A stretch of 64,000 bases of DNA from Scandinavium manionii (GTDB taxonomy: Bacteria > Pseudomonadota > Gammaproteobacteria > Enterobacterales > Enterobacteriaceae), in NCBI RefSeq assembly GCF_024764775.1, contig NZ_JALIGC010000037.1, positions 62,001 to 126,000 of the forward strand, written 5' to 3'. Shown here piece by piece: positions 18,351 through 27,246 of the stretch. Positions within the stretch are counted from its first letter, which is position 1. Each line of letters starts with the position of its first letter. The notes under the pieces were generated by a model. The model did no database searches, was not told the origin of the DNA, and worked only from the letters and a program-made list of their open reading frames with translations. Position numbers and translations under genes: made by a program.

Positions 18351-18362
18351 GTAACCGGTTAC
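18351..18362. promoter_or_regulatory. Palindromic operator upstream of yicJI
   Basis: GTAACCGGTTAC is a perfect 12-bp palindrome with a CpG-type centre, the form bound by LacI/GalR-family repressors. It lies just upstream of the yicJ start codon. No LacI-family gene is present nearby, so the regulator would be encoded elsewhere. Confidence 0.55.
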
Positions 18363-18608
18363 ATGGTTGTAATTCATCGTCGGCACCGATGGAATTCCGA
18401 TATCTCGTTAGCGGATTATGTTTCTTGTTTTCTGTGATCGCGGTTGGGAAGATTAATGTTTATAAATGTAACTGGCTGATTTAGTAGGGTTTTATTGGGG
18501 TTTTGGTGGTTTGCTGCGCAGATATCAGGAAATAATTAGATCAAAGAGTGGGGTAACTGCCTGAAAGTAGCTATAATGCGCACCGCCTCCATGTAGCAAT
18601 CGAGGCGC

Positions 18609-18703
18609 GGAAGGTCGTCGTCTCCGGTGAGGCGGCTGGACTTCAAATCCAGATGGGACCGCCAGCGGCCCCGGGCAGGTTCGACTCCTGTGATCTTCCG
18701 CCA
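18609..18703 (+). tRNA. selC: tRNA-Sec (UCA), selC
   Basis: A 95-nt selenocysteine tRNA with an 8-bp acceptor stem (GGAAGGTC with GATCTTCC, one G-U pair), long variable arm, anticodon TCA within GGACTTCAAATCC, T-loop GGTTCGACTCC and encoded 3' CCA. It differs from the K-12 sequence at only a few positions. A -10 box TATAAT is at 18572-18577. It reads UGA as selenocysteine, for example in formate dehydrogenases. selC is a common island attachment site, but no integrase or second 3' copy is seen here. Confidence 0.97.
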
Positions 18704-18775
18704 GTTCTCTCACCGCCGTTTAAGTTTTCCCCCGCCTGGGTCGCTGTTCATTGTATTAACCGATGGAGCGCCAGG

Positions 18776-19210
18776 ATGAAAAAATTACTCGTATTGCTTT
18801 TACCGTTACTGCTTGCAGGCTGCGCCACTATTGTCGGAGACAATGAAGAACAGGTGCGCATCAATAGCGTGCCCGATCACGTTCGCTTTGCTATTTCAGA
18901 CAGCGACGGCCAGATTGTCGCCAGTGGGATTACGCCGCAAACCGTTACGCTGAAGAAAGCGGATGGCAGTTATTTTGGCAAAATCAATTACACGCTGACG
19001 CTCGCGGAGGATGGCTACAACACGTCCATCGTGCCGCTGAGCACGAATCTCACTCCCTGGTATCTGTTCGGAAATCTCATTTTCCTCGGCGTCCCTGGCT
19101 GGCTGATTGTCGATCCGTTTTCGGGTGCGATGTATTCGTTTAAGAATCACTATATTCAAACGTATCTGCGCCGATGCCCGCCAGGGCCGTACCGCTATAT
19201 GTGTTCATAA
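18776..19210 (+). CDS. Small lipoprotein of unknown function
   Basis: A 144-residue lipoprotein. The start at 18776 gives a classic signal peptide with lipobox L-L-A-G-C (cysteine near residue 17); a longer ORF upstream overlaps selC and is rejected. The mature part has a beta-rich stretch with G-I-T-P-Q-T-V-T-L-K, reminiscent of PEGA-like surface domains, then a hydrophobic glycine-rich segment with G-W-L-I-V-D-P-F-S-G-A-M, common in small enterobacterial lipoproteins. The residue after the cysteine is Ala, which predicts outer-membrane sorting. Function unknown; it lies immediately downstream of selC. Confidence 0.8.
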   Translation: MKKLLVLLLPLLLAGCATIVGDNEEQVRINSVPDHVRFAISDSDGQIVASGITPQTVTLKKADGSYFGKINYTLTLAEDGYNTSIVPLSTNLTPWYLFGNLIFLGVPGWLIVDPFSGAMYSFKNHYIQTYLRRCPPGPYRYMCS

Positions 19211-19296
19211 CGACGAATATTTTGAGGAAGGGGCTGGCGTTTGGGGTGGCTCATGGATGAAACATGGGCCCCGTTTCGCCAGCCAGATGCTGGAGA

Positions 19297-19854
19297 TTAT
19301 TTGTTCTCGTTCGGCGCGTGCTCTGCTGGCGTTTCCGACTCTGCGGCTTCTGGTTTTTTCACCGTGATAGTGGGCAAATCACCGTAGGTCACCTGTGTTT
19401 TTTCAAGACGGGTGATGATGTCTGCAGTGACATCTAATTTTGCATCGCTGGAAATGACATTCTGATTATCAACAATCAGCGCCAGCTTTTTTTCCTGCCG
19501 GTAGGTATCCACGGCTTTTACAATGGCTGCCAGGCTGGCCTGACGCGCGGCTTTTTGTTCTGCCATCCACTGGTGATTCAGGACTTGCGCATCGGCGTTA
19601 CTCGCCTTTTTCTGTTCGTCCGCTGACAGGGCGGCATAACCTTGCTTCGCTTCATCGTTGGCCTTGATAAGCACGGCCTGAACCTGTTTGCCATGCTCAA
19701 TTTCCTGTTTCCCGATGGCCGAGTCCTTCAGAACTTTGCCTATATCCACGACGCCAATTTCAGGTGTGGAAGCATTTTTCTGGTCGCAGCCCGCTAATCC
19801 GCCAAAGGCGAGAGTTGTGGCAAGCGCCAGTATTGCGGTTTTCTTTTGCATCAT
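19297..19854 (-). CDS. OmpH/Skp-like lipoprotein
   Basis: A 185-residue lipoprotein. The lipobox is L-A-G-C followed by Asp, a +2 signal for inner-membrane retention. The mature part has the Skp/OmpH pattern: an N-terminal beta strand (I-G-V-V-D-I-G-K-V-L), a long charged helical region (residues about 50-130) and a C-terminal strand before a Pro/Glu-rich tail. Family members are periplasmic chaperones; a lipid-anchored Skp-like protein could assist envelope proteins from the inner membrane, which is inference. The start codon may be M1 or M2. No K-12 orthologue is recognised at this locus. Confidence 0.75.
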   Translation of the reverse strand: MMQKKTAILALATTLAFGGLAGCDQKNASTPEIGVVDIGKVLKDSAIGKQEIEHGKQVQAVLIKANDEAKQGYAALSADEQKKASNADAQVLNHQWMAEQKAARQASLAAIVKAVDTYRQEKKLALIVDNQNVISSDAKLDVTADIITRLEKTQVTYGDLPTITVKKPEAAESETPAEHAPNENK

Positions 19855-20016
19855 TAGGTCCTTTTATTGCCTTCCGCTCTGGCGGTGGGCGGTGTTCATT
19901 AGGCATTTGCTTTCATGTCGTCAGTAGACAGCATGCGAGCGCCATTGGTTTCCTTGTCATTTTCTTATTTCTTCCTTCGGCGGATATTTGGCGAATGAGC
20001 GCGAATAAAATAAATC

Positions 20017-20037
20017 GGGCCAGCATCCCGCTGGCCC
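20017..20037 (-). terminator. nlpA terminator
   Basis: GGGCCAGC (20017-20024) pairs with GCTGGCCC (20030-20037). On the minus strand it lies 22 nt beyond the nlpA stop and is followed by a T-rich tract (ATTTATTTTATT). Confidence 0.8.
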
Positions 20038-20058
20038 ATTTCGCTACCGGTGACTCAC

Positions 20059-20871
20059 TCAATCCCAGCCAGGTACGGCCCCGCCGTTAAAGATTTTCTC
20101 TGCCGCTTTTGCCACTTCCGGTGACTGATACGACTGCATAAATTCCTTCACGTTCTCCGCGTCTTTGTTATCTTTGCGAGTGACAATGATGTTCACATAC
20201 GGCGAGTTTTTATCTTCGATAAACACGCCGTCATGCACCGGTGACAGACCGGTCTGTTGCAGATAGGTGGTGCTGATGATCGCCACGTCGACCTTCGGGT
20301 CGTCGAGCACGCGTGGCAGTTGCGCCCCTTCCAGCTCCATAATGTTGAGCTTATGCGGGTTGTCGCTGATATCGAGTGAGGTCGGCAGCAGGCCTTTACC
20401 CGGTTTGAGGGTAATCAGTTTCTCTTTTTGCATCAGCAATAACGCGCGCCCGAGATTGGTCGGATCGTTTGGAATCGCGATGGTCGCGCCGTCTTTCAGT
20501 TCGGAAACAGACTTAATTTTGCGGGAATAACCGGCCATCGGGAAAACGAAGGTATTGCCGACGGCCACTAAGTGGAAGTTGTGCGCTTTGTTGTCTTGCT
20601 CCAGGAACGGACGATGCTGGAATACGTTGGCATCGAGTTCTCCGGCATTGGTGGCATCGTTTGGCAGCAGCGAGCCGCTAAACCCAACCAGCTCCACATC
20701 GAGGCCATATTTTTCTTTGGCGACTTTCTTCGCCACTTCGGCCACGTCTTGTTCCGCGCCGTTAATCACGCCCACTTTTATGTGTTTGCTGGTATCGCTT
20801 TTTTGATCACAGCCCGCCAGAAGTAAGCCGGTCAGCAGCAAGGCGCCGAGATGAGGAAGAGTCAGTTTCAC
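20059..20871 (-). CDS. nlpA: Inner-membrane lipoprotein NlpA (lipoprotein-28)
   Basis: A 270-residue MetQ/NlpA-family substrate-binding lipoprotein. The lipobox is L-L-A-G-C-D, with Asp at +2 as in K-12 NlpA, so it stays on the outer face of the inner membrane. The binding domain begins H-I-K-V-G-V-I-N-G-A-E-Q, followed by V-A-V-G-N-T-F-V-F-P and I-P-N-D-P-T-N-L-G-R. In this family it binds methionine for ABC import; no MetI/MetN genes are adjacent, so it is an orphan binding protein. Ends G-G-A-V-P-G-W-D. Confidence 0.93.
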   Translation of the reverse strand: MKLTLPHLGALLLTGLLLAGCDQKSDTSKHIKVGVINGAEQDVAEVAKKVAKEKYGLDVELVGFSGSLLPNDATNAGELDANVFQHRPFLEQDNKAHNFHLVAVGNTFVFPMAGYSRKIKSVSELKDGATIAIPNDPTNLGRALLLMQKEKLITLKPGKGLLPTSLDISDNPHKLNIMELEGAQLPRVLDDPKVDVAIISTTYLQQTGLSPVHDGVFIEDKNSPYVNIIVTRKDNKDAENVKEFMQSYQSPEVAKAAEKIFNGGAVPGWD

Positions 20872-21011
20872 GCCAGAGTTCCTTTTTAAACAGTCGTTAA
20901 AACAATGTGTTCCGAATAAAAATGACTATAACGAGTTTGGCGAAGCGAGGATAAAAACGAAAAGGAATGAGCAAGACGAAAAGGTGATAAAGCGGGTCTA
21001 TAGGGCCTGAT

Positions 21012-21091
21012 CCTGTAGGCCCGGCAGTCCAGCGCGCCGCCGGGCAGTGAGGGGTGACGCCCGGTGGCGCTACGCTGACCGGGCCTGCAGG
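21012..21091. repeat. REP/BIME-like palindromic repeat
   Basis: The stretch opens CCTGTAGGCCCGG and closes CCGGGCCTGCAGG, an imperfect inverted repeat, with two internal GC-rich hairpin units (around CCGGCAG...CCGGG and CCCGGTGGCG...CCGGG). It lies immediately after the serine hydrolase stop, in the extragenic position typical of REP elements. Confidence 0.7.
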
Positions 21092-22402
21092 TTAGTTCAG
21101 CGTATTCGCAATCGCGTTATACATCAGCGACGCTTCCAGCGGTTGAGCGCTGAATGAAGGTTCGGCTTTCGGCCACGCTGACCACTGAACGATCACCAGT
21201 TTTTGCTGCGGATTGACCACGATAATCTGACCAAAAATGCCCAGCGCCCACATTGTATCCTGGCTCGACAGGCCCTCTTTCGGGCTGACATCTTGAGCGT
21301 TTACCGGCACGCTGTTGTTCCACCACTGGTAGCCGTACATGCCGTCCGGATGCGCCGTCGATACGGATTTCTCCGCGGTATTCCAGGTTCGGGCATCTTT
21401 CACCCAGTTGTCCGGCAGCGTTTTCGTGCCGTCCGGCAGCACGCCGTTGTTCATGATAAACAGGCCGAATTTACCCCAGTCCTCCAACGTGGCGTTGAAA
21501 CCGTGTGCGCCAACGTCGTGTTTGCCCGGTTGATAGCTGTGCCACACGCCGTCATGCACCATGCCGTACGGCTGCCAGATTTTTTCCTGTAAGTTCTGTG
21601 CCAGGGATTTGCCGGTCGCTTTCTCGAGCGTATCGCCAAGTAGCCACGCACCGCCTGACGAGTAAGACCAGGCCGCGCCCGGTTTGGCGTAAGTGGTACG
21701 TTTCGGGTCTTTCACCAGCGCATTCACACAGGCGTAAGTGTCTTTGTTGGCTTCACACTGGGTGAGCTTCGCAAAGTCAGACTGTGGATTGGTGTAGTCC
21801 TCATTCCACGTCACGCCGGAAGTGTGCTGCATCAGCTGGCGTACCGTGACGTGCTCCCAGGCTGTGCCTTTTACGTCGGGGTTGTACTTGACGATTTCAT
21901 CATCCAGCGAGGCGATTTTGCCCTCTTTCACTGCGATCCCGACCAGCGTCGACACCACTGACTTCCCGACCGATCGCGAGGTCCACAGCGTGGTTGGCGT
22001 GTTGCCGTGGCTGTAATACTGGTAGGCGATTTTACCGTCCTTGATGACCATCATTCCGGTCACGTCGTTGCGCTTGATGTAATCCTGTAAACCGTAGCGC
22101 TGGCCCTGATACTGGTAGGTCGCATCGCTCAATGAACGCGTCATCACCGGAATTGGCTGCGCGTGTCCTGCTTTGAAGACATCTCCGGCGTAGGAGCGAT
22201 AGTCGTTACGAAAGCCGATTACACGCTGCGGCTGGTTCCAGGTGAGCATGTCTTTCACGTCAGGCAGTTTGGCATCAACCGGAGCCGGGCAGGTGGTCAG
22301 TTGCGGTACGCCACAGTCGTTCGCGGCCTGAGCAGCACCGGCCTGCAGCGAAACGCCGAGGCAAAGTGCGAGGAGACAGAGAGAAGTGTTCATCTTGCGC
22401 AT
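21092..22402 (-). CDS. Exported serine hydrolase, class C beta-lactamase/NylB-like
   Basis: About 436 residues from the ATG at 22402, chosen because AAAGG lies 7 nt upstream; an ATG at 22417 would have its Shine-Dalgarno too close. The N-terminus is a signal peptide ending near A-Q-A-A-N-D. The catalytic S-V-G-K (SxxK, near residues 144-147) and Y-S-S (near 247) are those of the beta-lactamase/esterase fold, and the surrounding W-T-S-R-S-V-G-K-S resembles 6-aminohexanoate-dimer hydrolase NylB. Several cysteines could form periplasmic disulfides. Substrate unknown; amidase, esterase or peptidase are all possible. It stands alone between a REP element and the NTF2-like gene. Confidence 0.82.
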   Translation of the reverse strand: MRKMNTSLCLLALCLGVSLQAGAAQAANDCGVPQLTTCPAPVDAKLPDVKDMLTWNQPQRVIGFRNDYRSYAGDVFKAGHAQPIPVMTRSLSDATYQYQGQRYGLQDYIKRNDVTGMMVIKDGKIAYQYYSHGNTPTTLWTSRSVGKSVVSTLVGIAVKEGKIASLDDEIVKYNPDVKGTAWEHVTVRQLMQHTSGVTWNEDYTNPQSDFAKLTQCEANKDTYACVNALVKDPKRTTYAKPGAAWSYSSGGAWLLGDTLEKATGKSLAQNLQEKIWQPYGMVHDGVWHSYQPGKHDVGAHGFNATLEDWGKFGLFIMNNGVLPDGTKTLPDNWVKDARTWNTAEKSVSTAHPDGMYGYQWWNNSVPVNAQDVSPKEGLSSQDTMWALGIFGQIIVVNPQQKLVIVQWSAWPKAEPSFSAQPLEASLMYNAIANTLN

Positions 22403-22518
22403 AATCGTACCTTTCATCCTTTAGAATTATGAGATGTCAGGCACTACTTTAGGCGAGAGTTGTCGGCAGGTGCAGTCAGTGTGCGGGGGAAAAACCCCCG
22501 CTATGACTGAACGCGAGG

Positions 22519-22992
22519 TTACAGGCCCAATGCGCTGAGGCCCGGATGATCGTCCGGACGTCGACCCTGGGGCCAGTGAAACAGGCGATCTTCTTCGTTG
22601 ATCGGCAGGTCGTTGATGCAGGCGAAGCGTTTGCTCATCAGGCCGTTGTCGTCGAATTCCCAGTTTTCATTGCCGTAGGAGCGGAACCATGTGCCGTTCT
22701 CGTCGTGCCATTCGTAGGCGAAACGCACGGCGATGCGGTTGTCGGTATAGGCCCACAACTCCTTGATCAGCCGATATTCCTGCTCTTTGCGCCACTTGTT
22801 GTCGAGGAAGGTGACGATGGCATCGCGCCCGTCGATAAACTCGCTGCGGTTACGCCAGCTGCTGTCAGGGGTGTAGGCCAGCGCAACTTTATCCGGATTG
22901 CGACTGTTCCAGCCATCTTCGGCGGAACGCACTTTATGGATGGCGCTTTCCAGGGTAAACGGGGGTAGCGGGGGACGTTGTTCACTCATCAT
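22519..22992 (-). CDS. DUF1348 / NTF2-like protein
   Basis: A 157-residue soluble protein of the DUF1348 family (nuclear transport factor 2 fold). The tryptophan-rich motif [22 protein letters not shown] is diagnostic. Members are small cone-shaped barrels sometimes linked to redox or stress responses; the biochemical role is unknown. A second Met follows immediately, so the start is certain to one codon. Neighbouring genes give no clear functional link. Confidence 0.82.
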   Translation of the reverse strand: MMSEQRPPLPPFTLESAIHKVRSAEDGWNSRNPDKVALAYTPDSSWRNRSEFIDGRDAIVTFLDNKWRKEQEYRLIKELWAYTDNRIAVRFAYEWHDENGTWFRSYGNENWEFDDNGLMSKRFACINDLPINEEDRLFHWPQGRRPDDHPGLSALGL

Positions 22993-23080
22993 TCACTCCT
23001 GCGGGATCGGGTTCTCCACATCCTGGCACATATTCATCTGAACGAAACCGGGAAGTTTTGTCTTCCCGGTGAACATCGAC

Positions 23081-24595
23081 TCAATGGTGAGATTTTTTCA
23101 GCGGTGATTCTTTCAGTAACCATGACAGCGCAAACGCCAGCACCATAATGCACGCCGCCATCATGAAGGCCGCGTGAATGGCGGCCCCGAAGGCATCGAG
23201 ATAATCGGTGCGTACGGCCACCGGCAAGTGGTGAACGGCCACCGGGTTCATCCCGCGAGGGATTTCCGCGCCCTCGGGCAGCAAACGAGTGAGATTCGAT
23301 TGCAGCACGTGGGTAAAGACCGCGCCAAACAGCGCCACGCCAATTGAGCCGCCTATCGAGCGGAACAGCGTTACGCCGGACGTCGCCACGCCGTACAGAT
23401 TCGGTGCTACCGAGTTCTGCACCGCCAGTACCAGCACCTGCATGACCAGGCCGAGGCCCATGCCCAGCACGCCGGTAAACAGATACAGATGCCAGGTTGG
23501 CGAATCGATGGTGATCCGCGTCAGCAGCAGCATCCCGATGAAACCGAGCAGCGTCCCGGCGATGGGGAACAGGCGGTATTTACCGGTGCGGCTGATTAAG
23601 CGTCCGCTGATAATCGAGGTCACCAGAAGGCCGCCCATCAGCGGGATCAGCTGTAGCCCGGCCTCGGTTGGTGTCGCACTTTTCACCACCTGCAAATAGA
23701 GCGGCAAGAAGGTCACCGAGCCAAACAGCGACATCCCGATGATAAAGCCAATCAGGCTGCACAACAGGAAGCTGCGGTCGCGGAACAGCGACAGCGGAAT
23801 TATCGGCTCGAACGCCAGGCGCTCCTCATAGATAAACCCGGCAATACCCACCAGGCCAAACGCCAGAATGCACCACAGTTGCGGGTCACTCCATTCGCGC
23901 ACGGTGCCACCTTCGGTGGTGAACAGCGTGATGCACAGCAGCGCCATGCTGAGATACAGCGCGCCGAGCCAGTCAATCTGATGCTCGCTGCGCTTGTTAG
24001 TGCTGTGGAATACCGTGCCGATCACCAGCAGGGCGAACACCCCCAGCGGCAGGTTGATGTAGAAAATCCAGCGCCACGAGGTGTGCTGTACGATGAAGCC
24101 GCCGATCAGCGGACCAATCACTGTTGCAAGGCCAAAGACCCCGCCGAACAGGCCCTGATAGCGTCCACGGTCGGCAGGAGGGATAACGTCCGCCACCGCC
24201 GCCATGCTGATGACCATCAAACCGCCGCCGCCCAGACCTTGCAGGGCGCGCATCAGCACCAGCTGTGTCATGTTCTGCGCCAGGCCGCACAGCGCGGAGC
24301 CGACGAGGAACAGAACGATGGCGATTTGCAGCACCCGCTTGCGCCCAAACAGGTCGCCAAATTTGCCGTACAGCGGTACCACGATAGTGGACGTCAGAAT
24401 ATAGGCGGTGACCACCCACGACAGCTTATCGAGGCCGCCGAGTTCGCCCACAATGGTGGGCAACGCCGTCGAGACGATGGTCTGATCCAGCGCTGACAGC
24501 AGCATCACCAGTAACAGCGCGCTGAATAACAGGCGGATGGACTTCACGCCGGTGGCTGGAACGTGCTGCGATTGAGTCGTCTTTTGAGACGCCAT
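23081..24595 (-). CDS. DHA2-family (14-TM) multidrug efflux transporter
   Basis: A 504-residue EmrB/QacA-type drug:H+ antiporter with 14 predicted helices. Motif A after TM2 reads G-K-F-G-D-L-F-G-R-K-R, and motif C in TM5 includes G-P-L-I-G-G. The ATG at 24595 is preferred; a GTG at 24607 would add four residues without a ribosome-binding site. No membrane-fusion partner is adjacent, so it may act alone. It is divergent from a TetR gene, with an 8+8 palindrome between them, so TetR-controlled induction by a substrate is likely. Confidence 0.87.
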   Translation of the reverse strand: MASQKTTQSQHVPATGVKSIRLLFSALLLVMLLSALDQTIVSTALPTIVGELGGLDKLSWVVTAYILTSTIVVPLYGKFGDLFGRKRVLQIAIVLFLVGSALCGLAQNMTQLVLMRALQGLGGGGLMVISMAAVADVIPPADRGRYQGLFGGVFGLATVIGPLIGGFIVQHTSWRWIFYINLPLGVFALLVIGTVFHSTNKRSEHQIDWLGALYLSMALLCITLFTTEGGTVREWSDPQLWCILAFGLVGIAGFIYEERLAFEPIIPLSLFRDRSFLLCSLIGFIIGMSLFGSVTFLPLYLQVVKSATPTEAGLQLIPLMGGLLVTSIISGRLISRTGKYRLFPIAGTLLGFIGMLLLTRITIDSPTWHLYLFTGVLGMGLGLVMQVLVLAVQNSVAPNLYGVATSGVTLFRSIGGSIGVALFGAVFTHVLQSNLTRLLPEGAEIPRGMNPVAVHHLPVAVRTDYLDAFGAAIHAAFMMAACIMVLAFALSWLLKESPLKKSHH

Positions 24596-24612
24596 AAACA
24601 AGCTCACTTGAA

Positions 24613-24634
24613 ATTAATTAAATACCTAATTAAT
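24613..24634. promoter_or_regulatory. Probable TetR operator between the efflux gene and its regulator
   Basis: ATTAATTA (24613-24620), a 6-bp spacer, TAATTAAT (24627-24634): a perfect 8-bp inverted repeat in the 80-bp divergent intergenic region. Position and form fit a TetR-dimer operator controlling both genes. Confidence 0.65.
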
Positions 24635-24675
24635 ATTTATGTAAGTTATGGTTCAGGTCAAGGGACAGCCCGCAA

Positions 24676-25332
24676 ATGAAAGCACAGAATGGCAAAGATA
24701 ATTCCGAGAAACCGCGCCGCCCGGGGCGTCCACGTGGAAAGCAGGCCGGAGCCGACAATCGCGAGCAGCTAATGGATATCGCGCTGACGCTGTTTGCGCG
24801 GCAGGGGATCGCCCGGGTGTCGCTCAACGCCATCGCCAAAGAAGCCGGCGTGACCCCGGCGATGCTGCATTACTATTTCACCTCCCGCGAGGCGCTTATC
24901 GATCAGATCCTTGAGGAGCGTTTTATGCCGCTGCGCAACCGCATCAGCAGCGCGTTTGTGGAGCATTCTGACGACCCGGTTATAGCCCTAACCATCATGG
25001 TGCGGGTGCTGGCAGAGCTGGCGGAACAACACGCGTGGTTTGCGCCGTTGTGGATGCAGGAGATGATTGGCGAAATGCCGGTCCTGCGTCAGCACATGCA
25101 GGCGCGTTTCGGCGAAGATAAACACCATAAGCTGTTGAGCACCGTGGCTCAATGGCAGGAAACGGGCAAGCTCAACCGTGAACTCGCGCCGGAGTTGCTG
25201 ATAACGACGCTGATAAGCCTGGTGCTGGTGCCGTTTTCTCGTCTGCGAACCGACGAGCGGATGAAAGCCGTATCCCCCGACGTTATCGTGCGTCACGCGC
25301 TGGCGATAATGGACCAGGGGATTGGTGGTTAA
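24676..25332 (+). CDS. TetR-family transcriptional repressor
   Basis: A 218-residue regulator. After a basic N-terminal tail rich in Arg, Pro and Lys, residues about 30-75 form the TetR helix-turn-helix ([20 protein letters not shown] then H-Y-Y-F). The remainder is a helical ligand-binding domain. Divergent from the efflux pump, which it probably represses. Its stop overlaps the stop of the convergent GNAT gene by 4 nt. Confidence 0.88.
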   Translation: MKAQNGKDNSEKPRRPGRPRGKQAGADNREQLMDIALTLFARQGIARVSLNAIAKEAGVTPAMLHYYFTSREALIDQILEERFMPLRNRISSAFVEHSDDPVIALTIMVRVLAELAEQHAWFAPLWMQEMIGEMPVLRQHMQARFGEDKHHKLLSTVAQWQETGKLNRELAPELLITTLISLVLVPFSRLRTDERMKAVSPDVIVRHALAIMDQGIGG

Positions 25333-25745
25333 AGGGCTTTTGTCAGGTAGTGGCGCTGCATTCCCTGATGAGGGAAGTCATTGATAGTGTTATGCAAAGT
25401 AAACCCGCATTTCTGATAGAACGGCAGCGCCTGGAAGCTGGCGGTATCCACCAACATATGGCTGCAGCCCCATTCGCGGATGCGGTTTTCGGCTCCACGA
25501 ATCAGTTCACTACCGAGCCCTTTGCCGCGCGCGGCGTCACTGACCCACAGATAGTCGATGCACAGCCAGTCGCCTTTTCGTTTGCCGATCAGCCCGCCGA
25601 GCATTTTGCCGTCTTCATCCCGGGCATAGACGCCCAGTTCGAACCAGTTGCTGGTATCAATAAACTGGCTGTTGTATGCGCGTAAACCGGTAAATAACGC
25701 TTCCTGATCCTGCTGAGTAACCTTTTCCGTCACCTCGATGTGCAT
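25329..25745 (-). CDS. GNAT-family N-acetyltransferase
   Basis: A 138-residue acetyltransferase. The acetyl-CoA loop is A-R-G-K-G-L-G-S (R/Q-x-x-G-x-G/A type), with F-Y-Q-K-C-G-F near the C-terminus. The start at 25745 is preferred because GGAG lies 8 nt upstream; an ATG at 25811 would add an unrelated arginine-rich leader. Acceptor unknown; small molecules or protein N-termini are possible. Confidence 0.83.
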   Translation of the reverse strand: MHIEVTEKVTQQDQEALFTGLRAYNSQFIDTSNWFELGVYARDEDGKMLGGLIGKRKGDWLCIDYLWVSDAARGKGLGSELIRGAENRIREWGCSHMLVDTASFQALPFYQKCGFTLHNTINDFPHQGMQRHYLTKAL

Positions 25746-25895
25746 AACCTGTCTCCGCGTTTTGTTCACATAAACCCGTCTCATTATTGGGTCTGGTAAC
25801 AAACTTCTCAATCACTAAAAACAGGGGACCACGTCGGCCTGCTTTTTGCCCTGTGCTATCATCCCGGGCAACGAAATCAGGTTGTTGAGGAAAAG

Positions 25896-26798
25896 ATGGG
25901 CTCGACCAAGAAAGGAATGCTGAACGTACTGATAGCCGCCGTGCTGTGGGGAAGTTCCGGCGTATGCGCGCAGTACATCATGGAGCAGAGCCAGATGTCG
26001 TCGCAGTTTTTAACTATGGTGCGCCTGCTGTTTGCAGGATTCATTCTGCTGATGCTGGCCTTCGTGCATGGCGATAACATTTTCCGCATTCTGAAGAACC
26101 GCAAAGACGCGTTGAGTCTGCTGCTGTTTTCGCTGGTGGGCGCGCTAACGGTGCAGCTCACCTTCCTGATGACCATCGAAAAATCGAACGCCGCTACGGC
26201 GACTGTCCTTCAATTTTTATCGCCGACCATCATCGTGGCGTGGTTTGCCATTGTGCGCAAATCGCGGCCCGGGGCGCTGGTGTTTGCCGCCATTCTGACC
26301 TCACTGCTAGGCACCTTTTTGCTGGTCACACACGGTAGCCCGACGTCGCTTTCTGTCTCGCCTGCGGCAGTGTTCTGGGGAATTGCCTCGGCCTTCGCCG
26401 CCGCGTTCTATACCACTTATCCGTCTACGCTGATTGCGCGCTACGGCACGCTGCCGATCGTTGGCTGGAGCATGTTGTTGGGCGGCGCCTTTTTGTTGCC
26501 GTTCTATGCTGGCGAAGGGCTACATTTCGTGATCAGCGGCAATCTGCTGCTGGCGTTTTTCTATCTGGTGGTGATCGGCACATCGCTGACGTTCAGCCTG
26601 TATCTGAAGGGTGCGCAGATGATTGGCGGCCCGAAGGCCAGCATTCTGAGCTGCGCCGAACCACTGAGTAGCGCGCTGTTATCGGTGCTGCTGTTGGGCG
26701 TCAGCTTTGCGTTGCCGGACTGGCTGGGCACGCTGCTCATCCTCTCCTCGGTGGTGCTGATTTCGCTCGATTCACGCCGTCACGCTCGGCTGGGATAA
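25896..26798 (+). CDS. yicL: EamA/DMT-family transporter YicL
   Basis: A 300-residue inner-membrane permease with ten helices in two EamA repeats, very close to K-12 YicL from [11 protein letters not shown] onwards ([16 protein letters not shown]). The C-terminus is shorter than I recall for K-12 YicL. The substrate is unknown. GAGGAAAAG precedes the ATG. It is a single gene; the 142 bp downstream contain the yicS promoter. Confidence 0.93.
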   Translation: MGSTKKGMLNVLIAAVLWGSSGVCAQYIMEQSQMSSQFLTMVRLLFAGFILLMLAFVHGDNIFRILKNRKDALSLLLFSLVGALTVQLTFLMTIEKSNAATATVLQFLSPTIIVAWFAIVRKSRPGALVFAAILTSLLGTFLLVTHGSPTSLSVSPAAVFWGIASAFAAAFYTTYPSTLIARYGTLPIVGWSMLLGGAFLLPFYAGEGLHFVISGNLLLAFFYLVVIGTSLTFSLYLKGAQMIGGPKASILSCAEPLSSALLSVLLLGVSFALPDWLGTLLILSSVVLISLDSRRHARLG

Positions 26799-26940
26799 TG
26801 CTGAGCTGTCAATCATTCTTTTGCGCGATAAAATCCATAATTGACTGATTTAATAATATTTTCTGGTCACCAGGTTTGCGCAATCAGCGGCCTGAACATA
26901 TAGTTAAAGGTAATGAATTTTGCAACAGAAGGTATCTACG

Positions 26941-27231
26941 ATGAAAGCTGTGCCAATTCTCAGTTTACTGGCCTGTCTGAGCGTCCCCGCCGCCTATGCC
27001 AGCTCGCCGATGCAAGGGTTGCAGTTTGAGCAGCAAAAGCTGCAGGTGATGAAAGACGTCAAAAAAACCTGTACCCCAGATGCGAAGATGAGCGATGACG
27101 CGTTCGGCAACAAGATACTCGCGTCCGAAGACAACAAGCGCCACGTGCGCGACGCGACGCTGGCGCTTGAGCGTAATAACCAGAAGAACTACTGGGATGC
27201 CATCGGGCAGATTCAGTGCCCGGACATGTGA
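26941..27231 (+). CDS. yicS: Small periplasmic protein YicS
   Basis: A 96-residue protein with a cleavable signal peptide (cut near A-Y-A/S-S, residue 20). The mature part has two cysteines (K-K-T-C-T-P and I-Q-C-P-D-M) that could form one disulfide, and the K-12 YicS motif A-L-E-R-N-N-Q-K-N-Y-W. The start at 26941 excludes seven upstream codons that lack a signal-peptide character. Function unknown. Its stop is 15 nt from the convergent nepI stop. Confidence 0.88.
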   Translation: MKAVPILSLLACLSVPAAYASSPMQGLQFEQQKLQVMKDVKKTCTPDAKMSDDAFGNKILASEDNKRHVRDATLALERNNQKNYWDAIGQIQCPDM

Positions 27232-27246
27232 TCCGGGCAAGCAGGA

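Noticed and set aside
18609..18703. selC as the attachment site of a genomic island
   Set aside because: No integrase, no repeated tRNA 3' end and no abrupt composition change were seen downstream; the next genes are two lipoproteins and the K-12 neighbour nlpA.
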